Source of the DNA: PFJX01 sp964646585
GTDB lineage: Bacteria > Pseudomonadota > Gammaproteobacteria > Burkholderiales > Thiobacillaceae
Assembly: GCA_964646585.1 (NCBI GenBank)
Contig: CAZYEY010000120.1
Coordinates: forward strand, 1-38,895
Length of the DNA stretch: 38,895 nucleotides
Direction: 5' to 3'
The position numbers and the translations under genes were made by a program. This document shows, one piece after another, positions 24,461 to 33,056 of the stretch. The notes below the pieces were generated by a model. The model saw only the letters and a program-made list of their open reading frames with translations, did not search any database and had not been told where the DNA came from. Position 1 is the first letter of the stretch, and every line of letters starts with the position of its first letter.

Positions 24461-25243
24461 TCAGACCGGCACCTTGTAGTGGTCCTGGGTGAACAGATCG
24501 ATGCCGCAATGGAGGTTCTCGATCCAGTCCAGGAAGGCCTCGATGGCTTCCCTGCCCTTGAACCAGCGCCCGTGCTGGGGCACCAGCATGTCGATGTCCA
24601 TGCCCCGCACCATGTTGACCCAGAACTTGCAGGCTTTGTTGGACACCATGTAGCGGCGGTGGAAGCCCTGCATGCGCGCCAGATGGGCGGAGAATTCCGC
24701 CTTGGTGGTGATGGGGGCCACGATCTCGTCGTGGTGCACCAGGGAGGCCCCCATGTCGCCGGAAAAGAGGATCCTGGCCTTGCTGTCGTAGAACTGGAAG
24801 TTGCCCTCGGCGTGGAGGAAGTGGGCAGGGATGGCCACCAACCGGGTGTCCCTCATGGGCACCACCATGCCCGGGTCGGGAATGCCGACGATGCGTCCTC
24901 CGGTGCGGTTGAGGGTGCAGAAATGGGGCACGAAGCGTTCCCACAGGGCGGAGACATAGACCGTGCAATCCGTGGCCGACAGCCACTTGTTGAGGGAGGC
25001 GACGATGTCCGGGTCCTGATGGGAGGCGAAGATGTACTTCAGCTGCTTGAAGGGGAAGTACTTGTGCATGGCCATGATCAAGGCGTTGTAGGTCATGTTC
25101 CCGGCCGGGTCGATGAGGGCCCCCTCGCCGTTGGAGACGATGAGGAACTGATTGGCCTGCACCGCCGAACTGCCGCTGTCGTCCACCAGATCGTTGAACA
25201 TCAGGCAGACGTGGCTGCCGTCGTTGTAAAGTTCGATCGCCAT
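24461..25243 (-). CDS. Metallo-beta-lactamase-fold protein, ODP/flavodiiron-like
   Basis: 260 aa. The metal-site pattern fits the flavodiiron/ODP branch: HQDPD at 75-79, His144 (HFLHAEGNFQFYD), Asp163 (LFSGDMGAS) and His224 (PQHGRWF). There is no flavodoxin domain, as in stand-alone ODP proteins, some of which bind oxygen at a di-iron site and signal. The function here is unproven; oxygen or redox sensing is an inference. First gene of a minus-strand run with the methyltransferase and rimO. Confidence 0.8.
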   Translation of the reverse strand: MAIELYNDGSHVCLMFNDLVDDSGSSAVQANQFLIVSNGEGALIDPAGNMTYNALIMAMHKYFPFKQLKYIFASHQDPDIVASLNKWLSATDCTVYVSALWERFVPHFCTLNRTGGRIVGIPDPGMVVPMRDTRLVAIPAHFLHAEGNFQFYDSKARILFSGDMGASLVHHDEIVAPITTKAEFSAHLARMQGFHRRYMVSNKACKFWVNMVRGMDIDMLVPQHGRWFKGREAIEAFLDWIENLHCGIDLFTQDHYKVPV

Positions 25244-25290
25244 GATTCGCGCCTCTAGTCTGTCAAATAACTTTTCGTAGACCGCCTGCC

Positions 25291-25524
25291 ATGTACCTGA
25301 TCGCCATCGGCTATGCCTACGTGGTCTTCCTCGTGGCCCTGGCCTCCGGCAGCCTGATGGCCGGACTCTCCATTGCCTTGTTCCTGGGGGTTCTGCCCCT
25401 GTGGGCCTTCATCCTACTGGGATCGGGGCGGACCGCGCGGCGCTCAATGGCCATGCCCGCCCATCCAGGACTCGGCCAGCCCGCTCGCCGCCCAGACGGT
25501 GAGCACGCCCAGCCCGATCAATAG
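25291..25524 (+). CDS. Small two-helix membrane protein
   Basis: 77 aa. Two hydrophobic segments (about 3-22 and 24-45) are followed by a basic turn, GRTARRS. Short proteins of this kind are widespread hypotheticals in betaproteobacteria. The last 25 residues are read antisense to the end of the ZIP gene (80-nt convergent overlap) and are probably a non-conserved extension after loss of an earlier stop. No good ribosome site is seen. Function unknown. Confidence 0.55.
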   Translation: MYLIAIGYAYVVFLVALASGSLMAGLSIALFLGVLPLWAFILLGSGRTARRSMAMPAHPGLGQPARRPDGEHAQPDQ

Positions 25525-26232
25525 GGCCTGCTGGGCCGTATGCCCCAGTTCCACCCGCTTGTGCAGGCCCGGGATCAGGTCCGCCACCGCCACGTAGATC
25601 ATCCCGGCGGCCGCCAGCGCCAGCATGAAGGGCAACAGTTCGTGGAGTGATTCCAGGAGGAAGTAACCCAGCAGCGCCCCCACCAGCATGGCGGCGCTGG
25701 ACAGGAGGTTCAGCATCAGCGCCCTGCCCTTGCTGTAGCCGGAATGGAGCAGGATGAGGAAGTCACCCAGTTCCTGGGGCACCTCGTGGGCAGCGATGGC
25801 GAAGGCGGCTACCACGCCCAGCTTCACGTCCACCAGGAAGGCGGCGGCGATCATCACCCCATCCACGAAGTTGTGCACCGTGTCGCCCACGGTGATCATC
25901 AGGCCGGCGCGGCCATGGCCCTGGGCCGGCGTCTCGGCGCCGTGGGCCTCGCAGTGCTCGGTGTGGCAGTGACGCCAGAGCACCAGCTTCTCCAGGATGA
26001 AGAAACCGAAGATGCCGGCCAGCACCACGCCGCTCACCGCCCCGGCGTGTTCCGCGTGCTCCAAGGCATGGGGCAGGATTTCCAGGAAGGCCGCTCCCAG
26101 CAGGGCGCCGATGGCATAGCTCACCATCACCGGCACCCACTCCGCCTTCAGGTTCAGGGCCACGCTGGCCAGCAACACGGACAACAGTCCGCCGGCGGCG
26201 CTGGCGAGAAGGATGGAGGCAAGCAGACTCAT
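25444..26232 (-). CDS. ZIP-family divalent metal transporter
   Basis: 262 aa with about eight hydrophobic helices. A His-rich cytoplasmic loop (HCHTEHCEAHG, about 88-98) and the metal-path motifs VGDTVHNFVDGVMIAAA (helix IV) and IAAHEVPQELGDFLILL (helix V) are typical of ZIP transporters for zinc and related ions. Divergent from the CRISPR locus, with a 158-nt shared gap; nothing links it to CRISPR function. Confidence 0.92.
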   Translation of the reverse strand: MSLLASILLASAAGGLLSVLLASVALNLKAEWVPVMVSYAIGALLGAAFLEILPHALEHAEHAGAVSGVVLAGIFGFFILEKLVLWRHCHTEHCEAHGAETPAQGHGRAGLMITVGDTVHNFVDGVMIAAAFLVDVKLGVVAAFAIAAHEVPQELGDFLILLHSGYSKGRALMLNLLSSAAMLVGALLGYFLLESLHELLPFMLALAAAGMIYVAVADLIPGLHKRVELGHTAQQALLIGLGVLTVWAASGLAESWMGGHGH

Positions 26233-26317
26233 GGAGGGCGCGTCGGAAAAGCGGCGATTTTAGCCTTTCGCGCCCTGGTTTGAGGGCTGAAATCGAATCG
26301 CGCTGCGCATCCCCACC

Positions 26318-26333
26318 CCTGCAAGCTTGCAGG
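26318..26333. promoter_or_regulatory. 16-bp perfect palindrome before the CRISPR operon
   Basis: CCT-GCAAGCTTGC-AGG. It ends 57 nt before the TTG start of the CARF gene. The 10-bp core recurs in an equally perfect 16-bp palindrome at 28901-28916, 54 nt before cmr1. Candidate operator for the CARF-wHTH protein, or an mRNA hairpin. The rest of the 26233-26390 gap shows no gene. Confidence 0.5.
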
Positions 26334-26390
26334 CAACGGAAAGCGCAATTCATGGGGGTAAACTTTCGCCAGTCAATCAGGGAGGAAACT

Positions 26391-27518
26391 TTGAAAGTGG
26401 CAGCAAGAACCGATCGGCGCATTCTTCTCGCCGTCACCGGCCTCACCCCCCAGGTGGTCACCGAAACCCTCTATGCCCTGGCCTGCCGCGCGGATAAGCC
26501 CTGGCTTCCCGACGAGGTGCACCTCATCACCACCGCCACCGGCGCGGAGAACGCCCGTCTCAACCTGCTCGCCGGGGAGGGCTGGTTCCACCGCCTGGTG
26601 GCCGACTACCGCCTGCCCGCCATCGCCTTTCCCAAGGAAAACATCCATATCCTGCGCGGCGCCGATGGCCAGCCCCTGGACGACATCCGCACGCCGGAAC
26701 AGAACACCCTGGCTGCCGACTTCATCACCGAGACCGTGCGCCGCCTCACGGAAACCCGGAATACCGAACTGCACGTCTCCATCGCCGGCGGGCGCAAGAC
26801 CATGGGCTACTACCTGGGTTACGCCCTGTCGTTGTATGGCCGGCCCCAGGACCGGCTCTCCCACGTCCTCGTCAGCGAGCCTTACGAGACCAACCGCGAC
26901 TTCTACTATCCCACCCCCTACGATCACCCCATCCACAGCCGGCGCGGCGCCAGGGAGATCACGGTCAACGCCCGCCATGCCCGGGTGGAACTGGCCGACA
27001 TTCCCTTCGTGCGGCTGCGCGAGGGCCTACCGGGCGAACTGCTGCGCGGCACCGCCAGCTTTTCCCGCAGCGTGGCGGCGGCGCAGTGCACGGGCCGGCG
27101 GCTGGAGCTGCGCCTCGACCCCGGCCGCCACCAGGCCAGCGCCGGGGGAGAGGCCGTGCGCCTGACCGCCCAGAACTTCGCCCTGCTGCTCTGGCTGGCG
27201 CGACGGCGCCTGGCCGCCAGCGGGCCAGTGCATTGCTCGGTGAACGGCTACAACCGCGAGGCGGCCGAGGAATATCTGGCGGTGTGCCGCAGCCTGTTCG
27301 GCGAGTTCTCCGCCGAGTATGAGAAGGCCGAGCACACCCTCGCCCGGGGGATGGACAGCAGCTGGTTCAGTCCGGCGAAAAGCCGCCTGAAAACCGCCCT
27401 GATCCGCGCCCTCGGCGAATCCGGCGCCGCCCCCTACCTGATCCGCGCCAGCGGCCCCGGAAAGGGCAACCGCTTCGAACTGACCCTGCCCCCCGAACAC
27501 ATCCACATCCAAGAATGA
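26391..27518 (+). CDS. NE0113-family CARF protein with C-terminal winged-helix-like domain
   Basis: 375 aa. The N-terminal CARF domain of the cas_NE0113 family shows AVTGLTPQVVTETLYAL (14-30), ITTATGAENAR and the ligand-loop motif SIAGGRKTMGYYLG (130-143). CARF domains bind cyclic oligoadenylate made by Cas10; some of this group are ring nucleases that destroy it. Residues about 236-370 resemble a winged helix of the response-regulator type (AVRLTAQNFALLLWLARRR, then SPAKSRLKTALIRALG and a GNRFELTL wing), suggesting DNA binding. The TTG start at 26391 is chosen because AGGGAGG lies 5 nt upstream; an ATG at 26352 lacks such a site. First gene of the locus; its stop overlaps the DUF2130 start by ATGA. 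Confidence 0.85.
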   Translation: MKVAARTDRRILLAVTGLTPQVVTETLYALACRADKPWLPDEVHLITTATGAENARLNLLAGEGWFHRLVADYRLPAIAFPKENIHILRGADGQPLDDIRTPEQNTLAADFITETVRRLTETRNTELHVSIAGGRKTMGYYLGYALSLYGRPQDRLSHVLVSEPYETNRDFYYPTPYDHPIHSRRGAREITVNARHARVELADIPFVRLREGLPGELLRGTASFSRSVAAAQCTGRRLELRLDPGRHQASAGGEAVRLTAQNFALLLWLARRRLAASGPVHCSVNGYNREAAEEYLAVCRSLFGEFSAEYEKAEHTLARGMDSSWFSPAKSRLKTALIRALGESGAAPYLIRASGPGKGNRFELTLPPEHIHIQE

Positions 27519-28891
27519 GCATGTCCGACACCACCCTGACCTGTCCCAACTGCGGTCATCCCATCCCGCTCAGCGAGGCCCTCACCGCCCAGCTTTCCGG
27601 CCAGCTCGAAGCGCGCCTGAAGGCCGAGCACGAGGCCCGCGTCAAAGCCGCCGCCGCGGAAGCCGAGGCGCGCGCCCGCGGCGAACTCACGGCACGGGTC
27701 GAGGCGCTCACCAAACAGCTCGCCGACCAGATCCGCCATGCCCGCGAGGCCGAGGCGCGGGAGCTCGAGCTCAAGCGCCGCGCCCTGGAGCTGGAGGAAC
27801 AGGGCCGCACCCTGGCCGAGCGCACCCGCCTGGAAGTCGAGGAAAAGCTGCGCAGGGAAGTCGAGGAGAAGACCCGGGCCCTGCTCGCCCAGGCCCAGGC
27901 CCAGGCCAGGCGCGAAGCAGCCCTGGAACTCGAACAGGTCAAGGGTCAGCTTGCCGCCCAGCAGGCCAGGGCCGAGGAGGCCCAGCGGCGCGAGCTGGAA
28001 CTCGCCCGCCAGGCCGAGGCGCTGCGGCAGAAACAGCAGGAACTCGACCTGGAGCTGGAACGGCGGCTGGCCGCCGCCCGCGCCGAGGAGGAAAAACGCC
28101 TGCGCCAGCTCATCGGCGAAGAGCAGTCGCTCAAGCTCGCCGAACGCGACAAGCAGATCGGCGACCTGAAAAAGCTCATCGAGGAGATGAAGCAGAAGAG
28201 CGAGCAGGGCAGCCAGGAGACCCAGGGCGAGGTGCTGGAGCTCGACATCCAGGCCGCCCTGGAGCGGCAGTTTCCCCACGACGAGATCGCCCCCGTGCCC
28301 AAGGGCGTGGCCGGCGCCGACCTCATCCAGACCGTGCGCGACGGCCAGGGCCGTGCCTGCGGCAGGATCGTCTGGGAGACCAAGAACACCAAGCACTGGT
28401 CGCGCGAGTGGCTCGCCAAGCTCAAGGACGACACCCGCGCCGTCGGCGGCAACCTGTCGGTGCTCGTCTCCACGGCGCTGCCCGAGGGCCTGCACGAATT
28501 CGGCCTGCTGGAAGGCGTGTGGGTGGCCAGCCGGCGCGCCTGGCCGGCTTTGGCCGTGGCCCTGCGCGAGCAGCTCGCGCAGGTGGCCTTCGCCCACGCC
28601 GCCCAGGAAGGCCGGCAGGAGAAGATGGAGGTGCTCTACCGCTATCTCTCCGGCGACGCCTTCCGCCAGAAGGTCACCGGCATCGTCGAAGCCTTCACCG
28701 CCCTGCACGACCAGCTCGCCCGCGAGCGGCGGGCGATGGAGCGGCTCTGGAAGGAGCGCGAGAAGCAGATCGAGCGGGTCGTCGCCAACACCGTCGGCAT
28801 GTACGGCGAGATGCGCGGCATCCTCGGCGGCGGCCTGCCGGAGATTCCCCAGCTCAGCCTGGATGGGGCGGCGGGATTGCTGGAGGAGTGA
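27515..28891 (+). CDS. DUF2130 coiled-coil protein with PD-(D/E)XK-like core
   Basis: 458 aa. An N-terminal CPNCGHPI knuckle (10-17) is followed by a long Glu/Arg/Gln-rich coiled coil (about 30-235). The DUF2130 domain comes next, with Glu239 (GEVLEL), Asp269 (GADLIQTV), Glu288 and Lys290 (VWETKNTK), a spacing consistent with a restriction-endonuclease-like active site. Further charged helix runs to about 430. DUF2130 proteins are common but poorly understood. This one sits inside a Cmr locus and is coupled by ATGA to the CARF-wHTH gene, so it may be a DNA-directed accessory nuclease; that role is inference. A second ATG at 27521 is an alternative start. Confidence 0.82.
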   Translation: MSMSDTTLTCPNCGHPIPLSEALTAQLSGQLEARLKAEHEARVKAAAAEAEARARGELTARVEALTKQLADQIRHAREAEARELELKRRALELEEQGRTLAERTRLEVEEKLRREVEEKTRALLAQAQAQARREAALELEQVKGQLAAQQARAEEAQRRELELARQAEALRQKQQELDLELERRLAAARAEEEKRLRQLIGEEQSLKLAERDKQIGDLKKLIEEMKQKSEQGSQETQGEVLELDIQAALERQFPHDEIAPVPKGVAGADLIQTVRDGQGRACGRIVWETKNTKHWSREWLAKLKDDTRAVGGNLSVLVSTALPEGLHEFGLLEGVWVASRRAWPALAVALREQLAQVAFAHAAQEGRQEKMEVLYRYLSGDAFRQKVTGIVEAFTALHDQLARERRAMERLWKEREKQIERVVANTVGMYGEMRGILGGGLPEIPQLSLDGAAGLLEE

Positions 28892-28900
28892 GGACGCCTG

Positions 28901-28916
28901 GCGGCAAGCTTGCCGC
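28901..28916. promoter_or_regulatory. 16-bp perfect palindrome before cmr1
   Basis: GCG-GCAAGCTTGC-CGC, in the 79-nt gap between the DUF2130 gene and cmr1 and ending 54 nt before the cmr1 ATG. It shares its 10-bp core with the palindrome at 26318-26333, with different but self-complementary flanks. Possible second operator or an internal mRNA hairpin. Confidence 0.5.
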
Positions 28917-28970
28917 GGACGTGAATCGGCGACATCGAATGCAACATGTGAACGAGCCCCGGAGCCTGTC

Positions 28971-30011
28971 ATGAACCGTTCCGAATACACCATCCGCTTC
29001 GACACCCCTGCCTTCCTCGGCGACGCCCAGCAGAACGGCCGCTGGCGCACGCCGCCCATCAAGGCGCAACTGCGCCAGTGGTGGCGGGTGGTATATGCCG
29101 CCGAGCACGGCTTCGCCCCCAACCTGGCGGCGATGCGGCGCGAGGAGGGGCAACTCTTCGGCGTGGCCAGCGATGGTGAGGGGGACAGCCGGAAGAGTCG
29201 GATGCGAATCCGCCTGGATCGGTGGGACGAAGGCGATATGAAGAAAAACCAATGGCCGGCCTTTGCCACGGTGGCGCATCCAGAGGTTCGTCAGCCCGTC
29301 GCCAGCGATCTTTATCTGGGCTATGGGCCGGTCACGCTTCCGCGCGGCGAACGCAGACCGACCCTCATGGCCAACGCCGCCATCCAGGCCGGCGAGGAAG
29401 CCACGCTGTCCATCGCCGTCCCCGAGGAACACGCCCCGCGCCTGCAACGCGCCCTCTGGCTCATGGACCGCTATGGCACCCTGGGCGGGCGCAGTCGCAA
29501 CGGCTGGGGGTCGTATGCGCTCGCGCCACAAAAGGACACCGTAGCGCTCTCCGGCAGCGTGCCGCTGCACGACTGGAAGGGATGCCTCGCCCTCGACTGG
29601 CCGCACGCCATCGGCCGCGATGGCAACGGCGCGCTGATCTGGCAGACCGCGCCGCAGGCGGACTGGAAGGCGCTGATGAAGACGCTGGCGGTCCTCAAGA
29701 TCGGGCTGCGCACGATGTTCGCCTTTGCCACCGGCAAGAACGCACCGCGGACGGAGGAGCGCCACTGGCTGAGCTACCCGGTCACCAACCACTCGGTGGC
29801 TGCCTGGAGCAACAACGCCCGCCTGCCCAACCAGCTGCGCTTCAAGGTGCGCAAGACGGCGGAGGGCCAACTCGTCGGCGTGATCTTCCACATGCCGCAT
29901 CTGCCGCCGCCGGCCTTCGACCCCGACCGCGCCGCCATCGTGCAGGTGTGGCGGCAGGTGCATGCCTTCCTCGATGCCTCCGCGCAAAAACTCACCCGCA
30001 TCCCGGAGTAA
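28971..30011 (+). CDS. cmr1: Type III-B CRISPR RAMP protein Cmr1
   Basis: 346 aa. Cmr1 caps the 3' side of the crRNA-bound Cmr complex. Seen here are the RAMP-type opening (YTIRFDTPAFLGDAQQNG), PPIKAQLRQWWRVV, typical of Cmr1, and the Gly-rich RNA-binding loop GTLGGRSRNGWGSY (about 164-177). CGGAG lies 7 nt before the ATG. cmr2 begins 3 nt after its stop. Confidence 0.93.
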   Translation: MNRSEYTIRFDTPAFLGDAQQNGRWRTPPIKAQLRQWWRVVYAAEHGFAPNLAAMRREEGQLFGVASDGEGDSRKSRMRIRLDRWDEGDMKKNQWPAFATVAHPEVRQPVASDLYLGYGPVTLPRGERRPTLMANAAIQAGEEATLSIAVPEEHAPRLQRALWLMDRYGTLGGRSRNGWGSYALAPQKDTVALSGSVPLHDWKGCLALDWPHAIGRDGNGALIWQTAPQADWKALMKTLAVLKIGLRTMFAFATGKNAPRTEERHWLSYPVTNHSVAAWSNNARLPNQLRFKVRKTAEGQLVGVIFHMPHLPPPAFDPDRAAIVQVWRQVHAFLDASAQKLTRIPE

Positions 30012-30014
30012 GCC

Positions 30015-33000
30015 ATGAACGACCAAACACTCTGGCAGACCAAGCTCGCCGCCCGCATTCATGACCCGGCGGAGAAGGCCCTGGTGCTGCTGCGCGACCC
30101 GGCGGGGCATGAAAACGGCACATCCAAGGCGCTAAAGCGCCTGCTGGCCATCGGTTCCGAGCCTCTGCCCGACACCATCGACCCGGACAACGACGCGGTA
30201 CTGTCCCGAGTCATCTTCAAGCGCGGCCTCAAGTCCAGGATTTACAAGCATGTGCAACGAGCCGACTGGTGGGCTGCTGCCGCCGACCGGCCGCAATGGC
30301 CGATGCAGGAAATCCCCGTCACCACGAAGAAGGGCGAGGAAAAGACCTTCGCCGTGGCCCCCTGGGCGCAGGTGCGCTGGGCGAACCAACCCGTGCTCGT
30401 GCATCCGCTCACCGGTGCGCGGTACGACCTCGGCAGCCTCGCGGATACGGAAATCGCCGACCTCAAGCAGCGCAGCTTCGAGCACTTTTCCGACCTGCTG
30501 GTGCAGCTCGGCGCCAAGGAGGAAACGCCCCAGGACCTGCGCAAGACCCTGCTCGCCTACTGGCGCTTCGGCCCGGAGCTGAGCGAAGCGCACGACAACG
30601 GCAAGCTCGGTGCGCTCTGGCCGCTGCTGCCCGCCGACACCCGTATTCCCGACCACTCCATCTGGGACCACCTGGATCTGACCTCCGCCTTCGCCGGCGC
30701 CTTCGTCGCCGATCCCCGGGGCGAGGCGGCCCTGCTGGCCCTGTCCATCGGTCCGGTGCAGGGCTTCATCGCCGCCGCGCGCAAGATGGACGACCTGTGG
30801 GCCGGCTCCCATCTGCTCTCGCGCCTGGCCTGGGAGGCCATGCGCCCGGTATGCGAGGCGCTGGGCCCGGACGCCATCCTCTTCCCCCGCCTGCGCGGCA
30901 TCCCCCAGGTGGACCTGTGGCTGCGGGACCGGATGGGCCTGCCCGATGCCCTGTTCGAAGGCTGCGACTGGATGCGCGGCGGCACCGACGCCAACCCCCT
31001 GTTTTCCGCCGCCCTGCCCAACCGCTTCGTCGCCGTGGTGCCGGCCGGCAGGGCGCGCGAAATCGCGGAGAACGTCACCCAGGCCGTGCGCGGCTGGCTC
31101 AGGCAACTCGGCGACGACGTGGTCTCGCGCCTGCTCAAGGAAGCGGGCTTCGACGTGGAAGGCACGTCCACACCTCACGAACAGATCAAGGAACAACTCG
31201 CGGGCTTCCCCGAAGTGCACTGGGCCGTCGTGCCGTTTTCCCTCATCCGGCCACGCAACGAGAAAAAGCAGACCGATCTGGACACGAGCGCCCTGTCCGC
31301 CGCCATGGCCCCGTTTTTCCACCCCTCCCCCTCGGGGGGAGGGGCTGGGGGAGAGGGCGAGTGCGGCTTCCTCGCCACCCCTGCCTGGCAGGCCCTGCAA
31401 AAGGAGATCGACTGGGGAGACGGCACCACATTCTTCGCCCCCAACCCCGGTGTGCTCTACCCGGCGGTGTACGACCTGGCCGAACGGGTGCTGGCCGCCG
31501 CCAAGGCCGCGCGGGTCTTCGAGCAGACCGAACAGACGGGCTGGCGTGAGTCGCTCGCCGGTGAAACCGAATGGCTGACCACCGACCGGGCCCAGCTCGT
31601 CCTCCCGCCGGGCAGTCGCAAGGACACCCTGTGGACCCGCATCGCCGAGCGCAAGCCCGCCTGGGCGAAAAAGGGCGAGCATCTCGGCGCGCTCTCGGCC
31701 ATCAAGCGCCTGTGGCCGACGATCTTCGCCGAGGAGGTGGGCCGTGCCCTCGCCGCCGGCGAACGGGGCGAGCAAAAGGACATCGGCCGCTTCGTGGTTT
31801 CCACCCACACCATGGCGCTCGCCCACCAGCTCGACCAGTGGTTGGAAAAGGGGGGGCTTACCGTCTCCGGCCTTGACGTGCGGGGAGCCGAGAGCGTCGC
31901 CCTGCCGCGCCGACTGGTCCGGCGCCACCAGGCCAACCCAGCCCTGGCCGACGCCAAGCGCATCCCCGGCCTGCTGGAGGCCGCGCGGGAGGCCGAGGAG
32001 GACGGGGCCCTGGAAAAGGTGCAGCGCCAGGTCCGCCAGGCCATCGGCGCGACCCTGGGCAAGTCGGAAGCCCGGCTCGAGACCTACTATGCCCTGCTCA
32101 TGATGGACGGCGACCGCATGGGCGCCATCCTTTCCGGCGACGAGAAGACCGCCATCCCCTACCGGGCGAGCTTCCACCCCCAGGTGCAAAAGGGCTTCGA
32201 CCAGCACGCCGCGAAGCAGCCGCTCATCAGGAAATACGGCGACCAGAAACGCCCCATCTCCCCCAACCGGCACCTGGCCATCTCCGGCGCCCTCAACGAC
32301 TTCTCCCAGACCGTCGTGCGCCACGTGGTGGAGGAAGAGCACCTCGGCCGCGTGATCTACGCCGGCGGCGACGACGTGCTGGCCATGCTGCCGGTGGCGG
32401 ACCTGCTGCCGTGCATGCAGCGCCTGCGCCATGCCTACTCGGGCACGCTGCCGGAGGACGAAAGCAAGGACTGGGGCGACCTGCGTAAAGACCCCAACGG
32501 CCTGCACTGCAAGGCTGGTTTTGCATATCTCCGTGGCCGCCTCATGCGCATGATGGGCGAAAACGCCACCGCCAGTTGCGGAGCGGTCATCGCCCACCAT
32601 CAGGCGCCCCTGTCGGCGGTCCTGCGCGAGCTGCGTCAGGCGGAGAAACGCGCCAAGAGCGAAGGCGGGCGGGATGCCTTCTCCATCACCGTCATCAAGC
32701 GCTCCGGCGGCGCGCTCCGGCTGACGGAGAAATGGGGCGAGCCGGTGACGCTGCTCCATGACCTCATCGCCTTCCTGCGCGACGAAGCCACCTCCCGCCG
32801 CGCCGTGTACAACAGCCTGGAATGGCTCAAGGACCTGCCCGACCCCAAGGATCTGCCCGACATGCTGGCCAGCCTGCTCGGCTATCAACTCGCCCGGCAA
32901 TCGGGTGGCGATGCCAAGCACCAAGCCCCAGCCCTGGCCCAACGCCTCGCCGCGCGGACCGCCGCACAGCCCAGGGACGGCCTCGTCTGGCTGGAAAACT

Positions 33001-33056
33001 TCCTCACCGTGGCCGAGTTCCTGGCCCGGGAAACCCGTAGCGGAGGCGACGCATGA
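30015..33056 (+). CDS. cmr2: Cas10/Cmr2, large subunit and cyclic oligoadenylate synthase
   Basis: 1013 aa. The N-terminus carries an HD pair (ARIHDPAEKA, His16-Asp17) that may be the DNase site. A conserved Cmr2 segment follows near 240-265 (LSIGPVQGFIAAARKMDDLW). The Palm cyclase motif is YAGGDDVLAML, with GGDD at 784-787 intact, so ATP-to-cOA synthesis should be possible. A Gly/Pro/Ser insert at about 437-448 is coded by a palindromic repeat. GGAG inside the cmr1 end serves as ribosome site; the stop overlaps cmr3 by ATGA. Confidence 0.95.
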   Translation: MNDQTLWQTKLAARIHDPAEKALVLLRDPAGHENGTSKALKRLLAIGSEPLPDTIDPDNDAVLSRVIFKRGLKSRIYKHVQRADWWAAAADRPQWPMQEIPVTTKKGEEKTFAVAPWAQVRWANQPVLVHPLTGARYDLGSLADTEIADLKQRSFEHFSDLLVQLGAKEETPQDLRKTLLAYWRFGPELSEAHDNGKLGALWPLLPADTRIPDHSIWDHLDLTSAFAGAFVADPRGEAALLALSIGPVQGFIAAARKMDDLWAGSHLLSRLAWEAMRPVCEALGPDAILFPRLRGIPQVDLWLRDRMGLPDALFEGCDWMRGGTDANPLFSAALPNRFVAVVPAGRAREIAENVTQAVRGWLRQLGDDVVSRLLKEAGFDVEGTSTPHEQIKEQLAGFPEVHWAVVPFSLIRPRNEKKQTDLDTSALSAAMAPFFHPSPSGGGAGGEGECGFLATPAWQALQKEIDWGDGTTFFAPNPGVLYPAVYDLAERVLAAAKAARVFEQTEQTGWRESLAGETEWLTTDRAQLVLPPGSRKDTLWTRIAERKPAWAKKGEHLGALSAIKRLWPTIFAEEVGRALAAGERGEQKDIGRFVVSTHTMALAHQLDQWLEKGGLTVSGLDVRGAESVALPRRLVRRHQANPALADAKRIPGLLEAAREAEEDGALEKVQRQVRQAIGATLGKSEARLETYYALLMMDGDRMGAILSGDEKTAIPYRASFHPQVQKGFDQHAAKQPLIRKYGDQKRPISPNRHLAISGALNDFSQTVVRHVVEEEHLGRVIYAGGDDVLAMLPVADLLPCMQRLRHAYSGTLPEDESKDWGDLRKDPNGLHCKAGFAYLRGRLMRMMGENATASCGAVIAHHQAPLSAVLRELRQAEKRAKSEGGRDAFSITVIKRSGGALRLTEKWGEPVTLLHDLIAFLRDEATSRRAVYNSLEWLKDLPDPKDLPDMLASLLGYQLARQSGGDAKHQAPALAQRLAARTAAQPRDGLVWLENFLTVAEFLARETRSGGDA
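31322..31357. repeat. Palindromic repeat inserted in frame in cmr2
   Basis: 36 bp, CCCCTCCCCC / GGGGGGAGGGG hairpin followed by CTGGGGGAGAGGG. Its reverse complement aligns over nearly its whole length with the repeat at 33405-33439 in cmr3. It codes about 12 residues (PSPSGGGAGGEG) without breaking the frame. Confidence 0.8.
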
